From Siphonodentalium dalli (taxonomy: Eukaryota > Mollusca > Scaphopoda > Gadilida > Siphonodentaliidae): a DNA stretch of 64,000 nucleotides. The translations under genes and the position numbers were made by a program. The stretch spans positions 123,638,754-123,702,753 of the forward strand of contig CP136061.1 of the NCBI GenBank assembly GCA_032622095.1, in the 5' to 3' direction. The notes below the pieces were generated by a model. That model saw nothing but the letters and a program-made list of their open reading frames with translations, had not been told where the DNA came from and ran no database searches. Below are positions 37,101 to 49,100 of this stretch, piece after piece (position 1 is the first letter of the stretch; each line of letters opens with the position of its first letter).

Positions 37101-40100
37101 GGCACAGGATCTGTAATGCTGTACCAGCGCAGCGTTAAATTAAATGTGAAAAGATGACCCGGACATAGAATACTTGGGTTAATAGAGTCCAATTTAAGTT
37201 TACAATGATAATTTATCAATTTCTATCAACAACACAGCATCAAGATAAGCCACCTCAATGCTGACCCATTAATATCAATTATATAAAATATAGCAGAGCT
37301 GTCAACTGGTTTTTGATTATGCTGAATCTTGGCATCTCAATTAAAAACCTATAAAATTTATATTGACCTCGAACCATCTGTAGAGTGATATACTCAGCTG
37401 TGCAATGCAGCAAAGATTTTGTAGTCTACTGTTAATAGCTTGTCATATGTATTGTTGAAACATTTTTGAAAATTAGATACCATAGCTTTCTTTATCTGCA
37501 CATTGGCATAAGAGACATCAGAAAATGCTATAGCATATTAGTAGCTAAGTAGTCCAAAGGCATGACAAAGAATTGGTGAATTTGGTTTAATATCGCGCCA
37601 AACAAATTTACAAGTACATAACACACTTTAAAAAAAGAGTTAAATCTAAATGTTAACATGTTTACCAACATACACAACTGTGTTGTTCTATGTTTATTGC
37701 ACGCTCTGATGATCGTAGCTTGTAATATACTGAAATTTAAATCGATACTGTTTTATTTAATTGAACAACCGTGTGCTTTATGTAGACTATACCTCATAAT
37801 TTAGTTAAGAAATTTTCTTTTAAAGTTAATTGGTTTGTATTGTTCAAGGACAATACAAATTTTTAATATCTTCCGTATTTCGCAAAAATAAACAAATGGG
37901 TGTGTAACGAAGTTCGTTATTGGATAGATATCAATACTGAATACAAGAACAAGTTTATTTATTTCTCCATGTTCTTCTTGGGGTGATGATTTTACATACA
38001 TTTATAGTTTTTGCACATTAACCACAGCGAGTGAATTGGATCCCTTTAATCCTATAGTTACTGAATAGATTCTCTCAACAATTATAAAAGCATATCTTGG
38101 AAAGATCAATTCTTAGCTTGCAGAAATGTTCTGAGAACACACCATATGGATTCGCCATTCATTCATTGGCATGAATGTTCTAATAATATGTTCAAAAACT
38201 GTTAGTTAAACTTATAAATTGAACATCCCTATAAATGAATTCTTAAGGTAGACATTTACTGAGGTTGAAGGAGGGCTAAAAATATGAATTAAGTATCAGA
38301 GGGACATAAGTGGAACTGCAGCAAATGTAAAATTTGTATGTACAGTAAAGCCCGAAGTATAGGACCCTTTCACCAGAATTATGGGAAATTTTTCAGGATT
38401 TAGTCGGAAATATGGCTTGTTGCCATTCATCGGACCGAGAGCTTTCCATTGAATGGCAGCAAGCCATATTTCCAACTAAATCCTGAAAAATTTCACATAA
38501 TTCTGCTGTGGTTTAGGGGTCAATTATTTAGGACATCACTACAGGTATATTCAACACAGTTTTCATATTCTGTGTGGGCCCACTCTGTGTTTACCCAAGA
38601 CCTTAAAAAATAAGACCTTTGTTTCCGCTAACCAACCAACCTTATTTCAAGTAATAGCCCAATTTCTCTTCCATAAATTTTGCCATCTGCATTTACAAGA
38701 CAATATTTTGAAAATGGTGTAATAACAATTTACCCATTGTACCAACTAAACAACCATATGCATGAAGAATGGTATACGCTCAGATGGAAATGACTGGGAC
38801 AAGCCATTCACTCAGACCTTAAAACATAAGACCTTTGTTTCCCCTAAAGACTGACCCTATTTCAAACCCCCTAGTCTATATTTTATTGAGATCTTTAAAT
38901 TTAAAGTTACACAATCCGATTCGATGGTCCCCATATCATCAGATTCCAACAATAAATTTTTTTGAAATTCCACTACAGTTAACAGAATCGATTAATTGCC
39001 CAAAAATAATGCCAACCATGGTCAACTATAGTGTAAAATTGCCCAAAAAGTGTTATATATCAACATTTTGTTCAACGCAATTTGGTATCTAAAGTATAGT
39101 CAGTCGACATTCGTTGAATATTTGCCAGGCCGCCAAATATTCAAGGTGGTGAAAAATGACATTTTTCAAAACTCGAACACTGATAACTAAGGGCTTTAAT
39201 GGGTGGGTTCCTCGACTCAAAACTAAAAAATTTTATCCCTGAATCCGAAGAAATCAAAATTTAGGGGCCTTAAATCGGATTATGTATCTTTAAATGACAC
39301 TTTTTTTGTGCACATTTATAATAAAAAACTGCCATTTTTTCAAAAGATGGGCCACTTACTAGTTAGGACCAGCAATATAATTTATCTAATGTATTATAAA
39401 AATATCTATGACACTGGCTGCAACTAAGAAATATTTCGTCGGCCATGGCACAAAAAGTGTTAAAAGAAGTAAAATGAATGAGTCTGTAGACAAGCTCATT
39501 CAAAATGTGCCAGTCAAAGAGTTTGGAGTAAATTGATTTACTACGCTCTAACATAGTCCGACTGAGATGAGCCAGTAGGGAACCGGATAGTCGGATACAA
39601 GACATGGGATGCAAGACACGATCTTGACTTAAGAAATTGATTTTGGTGAAAACAAATTAAGTAACTGTAAATAAACGCAATCAGAAGAGGAGATCAGTTG
39701 ATACTATGTAGGCACTACTGCGTGGGATGTGCTATTGATCACATTGATTTTGCCAAGTGATACATTTCGTCCAATGGCCCATGTGTATGAGAACTGTTAT
39801 GGGACCCATTTGTTTTGGTACAATGCTGCAATAAAACCATTCATTGGAACTATCGATGGTAGTACTTATTATTATGGTAGTATGAACCATTTCTATATTA
39901 AATACTCATTGATGAGTATTAGGAAATATTCAGATAACAAGTTCAACAATTAACCATAGGTTGTTTGTTGAAATTATTATCAGAACATTTCCCACCAAAG
40001 AATATGAATCCTTCTGCACTTGTAATATCTTTTAATTATGTCTGTTTGTTTTTCGAGGACACCTCTCAAAATAAATAATAGACGGTTCCAATATATACTT

Positions 40101-43100
40101 TTATAACTGGATGGGAGAATCCCTTTAGTATGAAAGGGTTAAAGTTTGTGAATTGGTTTATGTTTTATGCCCCATTATGACAAAGTGGACATCAAAACTG
40201 ATAACTTAAAACAGGGTTCAGAAAAAGGGTCACAGATAGCTCCCCGGACTGGCAGGTAAATACCAGTATGAAGATTCGGCAACCAAAGGCGAAATTTGAG
40301 CTATCAATAAGTCAACAAAAGGCACAGTGCGTGGGATGTGCTATTGATCATATTGATTTTGCCAAGTGATACATTTCGTCCAATGGCCCATGTGTATGAG
40401 AACTGTTATGGGACCCATTTGTTTTGGTACAATGCTGCAATAAAACCATTCATTTGAACTATCAACGGTAGTACTTATTATTATGGTAGTATGAACCATT
40501 TCTATATTAAATACTCATTGATGAGTATTAGGAAATATTCAGATAATAAGTTCAACAATTAACAATAAGATATTTGTTGAAATTATTATCAGAACATTTC
40601 CCACCAAAGAATATGAATCCTTCTGCACTTGTAATATCTTTTAAGTATGTCTGTTTGTTTTTCGTGGACACCTCTCAAAATGAATAATAGACGGTTCCAA
40701 TATATACTTTTATAACTGGATGGGAGAATCCCTTTAGTATGAAAGGGTTAAAGTTTGTGAATTGGTTTATGTTTTATGCCCCATTATGACAAAGTGGACA
40801 TCAAAACTGATGTATGAAGATTCGGCAACGAAAGGCAAAATTTGAGCTATCAATAAGTCAACATGAAAGTGTCAATGACACTGTAGCTCAACTTGGAAAG
40901 GGAATAATTTAATGTGTTACTGTCGATGGAGTGATTAGGAATGTGGAAAGTTGAATGTCTAATACTAGTTTATCAACAAGAGATATATATATACATGTAT
41001 ATAAAAGCAAAATCTAAGATGGTTGCTGGCGGCTATGTTTTCCAACATGTGATAGCTTTAGTCATGCAAAGAGTAGAATCCAAAAAGGCCACTGGCAGCC
41101 ATGTTTTAATGCCGAATAACCACAAAATTTTATGATGATCAGACTAAAGGTACGACCTGTAGCCCGTGCTAAATGATTTAGTCATACAATTTGATACAAA
41201 GAGTAAAATATAAGATGGCTGCCGGCGGCCACGTTTTTTGGCCGAATGACCCCAAAAGTACTCGTTCCCATCCACAAGTCAATATTAACACCCACGACAA
41301 ATGTCATGATGATCAGATGAACAGTACGACCTGTGACTGTTTGTATATGTATATGCATGTGTGTGCGCGTATGTGTATATATATATGTATATGTATGTAT
41401 ATGTGTGTATATATATATATATTTATATATGTATGTATATGTATATGTATGTGTATATGTGTGTGTATGTATATGTGTATGCATGACACTCAGGTGGACT
41501 CCTGGAGGTTCAGGTCGCGATGTTTCCCTGGGACGGCCGCTCTGGGTTACTGTCGTGCCAGGAGCTTCCGGGGTCTAAACCATGGGCTTTGTTCAGTTAA
41601 GAATTATTCAGTTAAGAATTGTTTTACCATGTCGACTCCTCAACTCAATCAAACAATCGTATATAACTATATACTAGTATTCTGTAGTAAATAATTATCT
41701 TAAATCACCCACACACGTTAAGAGAAGTGAAGATGCATCGTTAAGCCCGTTAGGAGTAGCAGTGTAGTCAACTTGCCTTACTATTGATGCCTGGGCGGCG
41801 ACGGGAAGACGGCCAGTTAGGTCACGTCATCGCCCGGATTTTGTATGTACATCGCACTATATTTTTTATGTTTGTCCAGTGTATATACATTATCCAATAA
41901 ACATTTATTCATTCACCTGTAGCCCGTGCTAATGAATTGAATTTTGAAATCAAAGATGGCCGCTGGTGGCCATGTTTTTTGGCCGAATGACCCCAAAATG
42001 ACTCGTTTCCCATTTAGATGTCACTGTTAACATCCATGACAAATTTCATGATAATCAGACTAAAGGTACGACCTGTAGCCTGTGCTAAAGGATTTAGTCA
42101 TACAAAGAGTAAAATCCAAGATGGCTGCTGCAGCCATGTTTTTTGGTTGAATGACCCCAAAATTAATCGTTCCCATCTACATGTCAATATTAACATCCAT
42201 GACAAATTTCATGATGATCAGACTAAAGGTACGACCTGTAGCCCGTGCTAAAGGATTTAGTTATACAAAGAGTAAAATCCAAGATGGCTGCTGGCGGCCA
42301 TGTTTTTCGTCCGAATGACCCCAAAATGACTCGTTCCGATCTGCATGTCATTATTAACATCCATGACAAATTTCATGATGATCTGACCAAAGGTACGACC
42401 TGTAGCCTGTGCTAAAGGATTTAGTCATGCAAAGAGTAAAATCTAAGATGGCTGCCAGCGGCCATGTTTTTTGGCCGAATGACCCCAAAATTAATCGTTC
42501 CCATCTACATGTCAATATTAACATCCATGACAAATTTCATGATGATCAGGCGAAGAGTAAGACCTGTGGCCCGTGCTAATGGATTAAATTTTGAAAGCAA
42601 AGATGGCCGCTGGCGGCCATGTTTTTTGTCCTAATGACCCCAAAATGACTCGTTCCCATCTACATTCCAATTTAAACAGCCATGACAAATTTCATGATGA
42701 TCAGACTAAAGATACGACCTGTATCCCGTGCTAAAGGATTTAGTCATACAAAGAGTAAAATCCAAGATGGCAGCTGGCGGTCATGTTTTTACGCCGAATG
42801 ACCCAAAAATGACTCGTTCCCATCTACATGTCATTGTTAACATTCATGACAAATTTTATGATGATCCGACCAAAGGTACGACCTGTAGCCCGTGTCAAAG
42901 GATTTAGTCATGCAAAGAGTAAAATCTAAGATGGCTGCCGGTGGCCATGTTTTTTGGCCGAATGACCCCAAAATTACTCGTTCCCATCTACATGTCAATA
43001 TTAACATCCATGACAAATTTCATGGCAATATGACGAACAGTACGGCCTGTAGCCCGTGCTAATGGATTGAATTTTGAATGACCCCAAATGACTCGTTCCC

Positions 43101-46100
43101 ATCTACATGTCAATGTCAACATCCATGACAAATTTCATAATAATCGGACCAAAGGTACCAACTGTAGCCCGTGCTAAAGGAAATTGTTGACGAATCACAC
43201 ACACACACACACACACGCACGACGGATACCAAGCCATGGCAATAGCTCAAACTTTACAATGTAAAGTTGAGCTAAAAAGGCACTACTGCGTGGGATGTGC
43301 TATTAATCAAATTGATTTTACCAAGTGATACATTTCGTCCAATGGCCCATGTGTATGAGATGAGAACTGTTATGGGATCCAAACAAATCCCATTTGTTTT
43401 GGTACAATGATACAATAACCCCATTCAATCATTCAATCGATAGAATTCTAGAAGTAATAGTTGTAAAGTGAGTGAATTGGTCAGTAAATTATATAGTAAA
43501 TGAGGTTTTTCCTTGCTAGCCAATCCTCTATCCGTTCCTAAAATATAAAAGATTTAATATCGCAGTTCAGTCACCTAATTTCTTGTTCTTCCCTACATTT
43601 CCACACCCCATTGGGATCAGCAAAATGGAAACTTAGCTACCGTCATTCAGTTCAAAGAAATTAGTCACGGCTTAAAGAGTCTTCCCTGCTGGGTTACCAG
43701 TTAGAACAAAAGGATAATTTTCATAACACTGTATTTGAGGACTATATGTGGCCTTTTCTACAAATAAAAAAAACAACACACAAATTGAAGGTTACATGTA
43801 AAATTTGCCTATAAATGCACAACATAGTTTATTTTTCGAAAGTTGTAAATATGCCTAGAGTTGGGAATAGTTTGAAGTGGCTCACCTCCTGTCATTCAAA
43901 GGCTTGTTGGCTTAAATTAATTGGGAATATTTTATCCTTTTCTTTACTGAATACTTGTTTATGAGTAGTTCCCATATGAAATATTCAGATAATAAATTTG
44001 TTCCATGGTTGGGAATATTTCAAGTGGCTCACTATGTCGTTTGATGAACGACTTAGTTTCATTGGTAATATTTTTGAAGTGACTAACCTGTCGTTTGATG
44101 GCCTGTTGGCTTAGTTTCATTGGTAATATTTTAAAGTGACCGACCTTCTGTCGATAGATGGCCTGTTGTCTTAGTTTTGTAAGTAATATTTTAAAGTGAC
44201 TAACCTTCTGTTTGGTGGTCTGCTGGCTTAGTTTCAATGGGAATATTTTAAAGTGACTAACCTTCTGTTGTTTGGTAGCCTGTTGGCTTAGTTTCATTGG
44301 GAATATTTTAAAGTGACTAACCTTCTGTTGTTTGGTAGCCTGTTAGCTTAGTTTCATTGGTAATGTTTTAAAGCGACAAACCTTCTGTCTTTAGATGGCC
44401 TGTTAGCTTAGTTTCATCAGTAATGTTTTAAAGTGACTAACCCTATGTTGTTTGGTAGCCTGTTGGCTTAGTTTCATTGGTAATATTTTAAAGTGACCGA
44501 CCTTCTGTCGATAGATGGCCTGTTGTCTTAGTTTTGTAAGTAATATTTTAAAGTGACTAACCTTCTGTTTGGTGGTCTGCTGGCTTAGTTTCATTGGGAA
44601 TATTTTAAAGTGACTAACCTTCTGTTGTTTGGTAGCCTGTTGGCTTAGTTTCATTGGGAATATTTTAAAGTGACTAACCTTCTGTTGTTTTGTAGCCTGT
44701 TAGCTTAGTTTCATTGGTAATGTTTTAAAGCGACAAACCTTCTGTCTTTAGATGGCCTGTTAGCTTAGTTTCATCAGTAATGTTTTAAAGTGACTAACCC
44801 TATGTTGTTTGGTAGCCTGTTGGCTTAGTTTCATTGGTAATATTTTAAAGTGACCGACCTTCTGTCGATAGATGGCCTGTTGTTTTAGATTTGTAAGTAA
44901 TATTTTAAAGTGACTAACCTTCTGTTTGGTGGTCTGCTGGCTTAGTTTCATTGGGAATATTTTAAAGTGACTAACCTTCTGTTGTTTGATAGCCTGTTGG
45001 CTTAGTTTCATTGGTAATATTTTAAAGTGACCGACCTTCTGTCGATAGATGGCCTGTTAGCTTAGTTTTGTAAGTAATATTTTAAAGTGACCGACCTTCT
45101 GTCGATAGATGGCCTGTTAGCTTAGTTTTGTAAGTAATATTTTAAAGTGACTACTAACCTTCTGTTGTTTGGTGGTCTGTTGGCTTAGTTTCATTGGGAA
45201 TATTTTAAAGTGACCGACCTTCTGTCGATAGATGGCCTGTTGTCTTAGTTTTTGTAAGTAATATTTTAAAGTGACTAACCTCTTGTCGTTTGATGGCCTG
45301 TTGGCTTAGTTTCATTGGGTTGTTACCCCCATTCACCATCATAGCGCTCCATGATTGGGCCAGCCGCCTCTTGGCTGGAGAAGGCGTTGGGGCTTTGTAC
45401 GACGTCACGTTACTTCTCTGCGGCGTAGGTGATGACGGTACTTTGAAACTGACCGATCTCTGCAAAAGAGAAGTGTTAATTCCAATAAACATAGGCGAGT
45501 ATTTCATATACCTTTGATTTGTTTACATGGCAACGTCATTAAAACGTTTTCTCATAATCTTGCAACTATTTTCTTTCAATTTCTGCATTTTGTTTCCTAA
45601 AATTATGACATAAAAAGTGACATTTCATGAAATCAGAACAGTATAATATCCATATGCATAATATCTATGAAGTTTCCTTTTATGAGGTGATTTTTTGAAG
45701 TTATATACAAGGTACCATGATATTACCATAGAACTACTGAAAATGACATGTTGTTCAACCCGCCAACCGTATGACATTCGACATAATTGTCATTCTACTT
45801 GCAAAAGGGTTAAGGCCTCAGTCCTTCACAGGAGATGGGAGCGATTGCTCTCGCACCCGTATTGTTAAATTCACGGGTGCTAAAATGTGCACTCGTCCCT
45901 CTTGTCAAAATGATTAGGATGACTGTAATTGTTGATTCGATATTGAACTATTTGAAGGTTCATTTTGATCCTTTTCAGTTTCAATTCAATTATGGGTAGG
46001 TGAAAGTGTGACTACAGGTGTATGTCCCATTATGACATTTTGTTTGAGAAACACCAAACTTATGACTATATTACAGGGTTAAATTACACTCGCCTTATGA

Positions 46101-49100
46101 ATACCATAGCAAATAAGTGCTCTTTTTGTGTTTTCCTCTTGGGAAGGACTGACGCCTGATTGGTTCTTTACACAAGGAGCAACTTTAGACTAAAATAATA
46201 GCATTGAGATGCACACTGAATCATCACAAACATATTTGCGATGTGCAGTCTTGTGTGGAAGATTCTTTTTCCCATGCTTTAATAGGTACCAAAATGCCTA
46301 AGGGCGACAAATATTATTGCATCCGAGCTACAAGGTGAAATGCAAAGTTTACACACTTTGTTCGTGATAAAATTTAAGGACTTTCAAACTGACTTTTCAA
46401 GGATTTCACAAGCATTTCAAGGACCTCACGGCTTAAAATATCTGTACTATAGATTAGGCTTTTAAAATTTCTGATGAGATAGGGACTCCTTCCAAATTTC
46501 TTTACATCATGAGCTTTCAATGAATACATCATGCAGATGGGTGCAATTTATCATATGCAACAGTGTTTTTTTCTTTTTTCATTAAGACAACAATTAAGAA
46601 TTAAATGAATCAAAATAGGTTGATAAATAGATAGAACTGCATGAGTGTCTGGATTTTGACGAAATTATCGCACGAGATTTGTTGGCAGAGCGATACCTCG
46701 AGTGCGGGACTCAGTCCCGCACGAGAGGTATCGCGTTCCGCCAACAAATCGAGTGCGATAATTCGTCAAAATCCAGACACTCACGCAGTTCTATTTTTAT
46801 TACATATCTCCGTATCATAGCAAGTTGACTCACAATCGTACATCTCCAGTCAGAAAATGTGAATTTAATTGAGTTTTAACGGCATTTTAATGTTAACGAA
46901 ACAATCAGACAGGGAGCCCGTCTATCCGCGAGTGACCTTGACCCATCTTTAATGATGCGTTTGAAATTAAATTCTGTGCCTCGACAAACATATTCTTGAA
47001 ATGAAACTACTTCAATGAATCATCTCATCGATTGATCACTAATTATTGTGATTGAAAAAGTAAAAATAATAACGACGAGAACCAGAACACTGAATGAAAT
47101 TGTTCCGTCGACAGATTGCACTAGTGCGATATTGAGAATTATCACACGCCTGGAAACTTGTGCGATCATGCGAATTACGTTGATAGATATGTAATAAATA
47201 CCTTTGCTACCTGAACGATGCATTGAAGTAATAAAAAATACAACTTTGAGCACTATAATTGGGTCATTGCAACTCTGGAATCGGTAACGGAATAACATTG
47301 CACTTTCGGAAAAGGTATATTACGTTATCTTAATATGAAACAATTAAAAAAAACTTTGAATACGCACTGCTTTCCCTTTGTTTTAATCATCAAAAGTATG
47401 TATTATCATAAACATTTCATTGCAAAGACAGCTGTAGTACGTGACTGCTGATAAAAAAAAATTGAACCAACACAGACAAAACGATCTCTAATTTATAACA
47501 AATAAAAGAAACAAAACACGTACTTTCAGCACTATATCAACAAATTTGAATGTATGTTTTCAGATACTTACTAATACTAACCAAATTATACATGTATTTA
47601 AACATAATTTTGGAAATTAAACGAACTAGTTCTGTTTAACTGTTAAGAACATTTTCAAATATAAATCTTCTATTAGCCTCAGGTAATAAGCAGACCATGT
47701 ACGCAAGGATGGCTAATATTCACAGTTCTGAAGGACAATGCTCAAAATACTCTGTTCCAAGGGTTTCCAGGCATGGAAAAAGGAAAGGTCAAATTCAAGC
47801 AATTTCAAGGTTTTCAGGCACTTGTGCGAACCCTGATACAGTCCATTGAAGTTAGGAAATATTATACATATATACATTCATACCGAAGGTCGGGAATAAG
47901 ATTATGGGTTTAATAAGCTATCTGGAAAACAGTCTCTTCAAATCATTGAATTTATGTCAGAATACACTGGTTATCTCCTAATATTGCATAACATTTTATG
48001 GTGTTGGTTCAAATTTAGGAAACCTCATACTCGTAATGAAGCAGTCAGTTGGGATCATTTCCAATGATCAATGGCTTAAGTGCGTCTGTACTATGGATCG
48101 AGTACGAGTGTACTGCCAAAATCATCTGGAGAATGAATCATCCAGCCTTATTTAGATTAGAGAGCTTTTAGGACTTCCACTATAGAATCAAACCTCTGGC
48201 TATCAGATATTGACAGGTTTCTAAATTCTATCTCACTTCATCATTGGTCCAGAGCAGGAATCAAAATTACTTTTAAATGACTAGGTCACCTAGTGACCTA
48301 TATTACTAGTGCATAGACATAACCCTTCTGCTTCTTGATTTCATCAGCCCATTGCACTTTCTTAGTCATTATAACACGCAGTATCCTGGATTTAATGAAG
48401 GTCTCTGTGATGGCGACATTTGTATTGAGGTGGGGATGTGGTTTTGAATCATTCTGCTGGTGACCAAATCTCATTATTCAGTTATAAATATGCTGCTCGG
48501 ACAAACAGGAAAGTAGCATGACCAGCTCTATGCTTGTCCGATCCCACGCAAAATGCTGCAATTATCATTAACTGACATTTATATTTTGATTTCTTTTGTA
48601 AAGAAAGCTATCTAGTTACATTGTACATGTACCTACCCTTATAGCAAAAATTGACCAGAATAGTATATTTGTCTCAAAGACTTGCTGAAGTCGTAGATAT
48701 TTCCACTTTTGGAGACAAAAAAAATAATTCCTTCCTCCAGTTTTTGTATGCAAATTATAAGAATTAAATATTTTTTTCAGCCCTGCTGCTATATTGCAAG
48801 TTCGGTTGATTATTATTCCGAGTAGGTGTATTTTGACATCCCTACTCTCAATGTACACATAATTTGAGGTTCTGAGCCATGTCAGTTTAAGTAAATTGTT
48901 ACTTCTATTATTATTTTTATTTATTTATTGTAAAAATATGACATACATCTGGTGAACATATTCGACTAAAGATTAAGAAGAGCAATTTTCAATAAAAAAA
49001 ACATGCACATATCAGTAATGCTCTAAGTAATCAACTTCTTAACCACAGCAGAATTATGGGTAATTTTTCAGGATTTAGTCGGAAATATGGCTTGTTGCCA

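Larger units (their letters stand above)
40976..43275 (+). repeat. ACAAGAG-headed tandem array, period about 160-185 bases
   Basis: Roughly ten imperfect units carry GTACGACCTGTAGCCCGTGC, AAAGGATTTAGTCATACAAA, AAGATGGCTGCTGGCGGCCA, TTTTTTGGCCGAATGACCCC, CGTTCCCATCTACATGTCAA and CATGACAAATTTCATGATGA. The 3' end has a short CA run, then CACGACGGATACCAAGCCAT and the palindrome CTTTACAATGTAAAG. It is interrupted at about 41344-41922. Open frames within it are low-complexity artefacts. Confidence 0.85.

Noticed and set aside
41182-41694. Open frames of 81-167 codons rich in Cys/Tyr or Thr/His
   Set aside because: Produced by the TG/TA microsatellite and the surrounding tandem repeat; no protein family features.
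43959-45011. Minus-strand open frames of 83-112 codons with repeated MKLSQQ..KVSHFK
   Set aside because: These are translations of the tandem exon-end/donor array, not separate genes; the unit is close to 60 bases so it stays open by chance.
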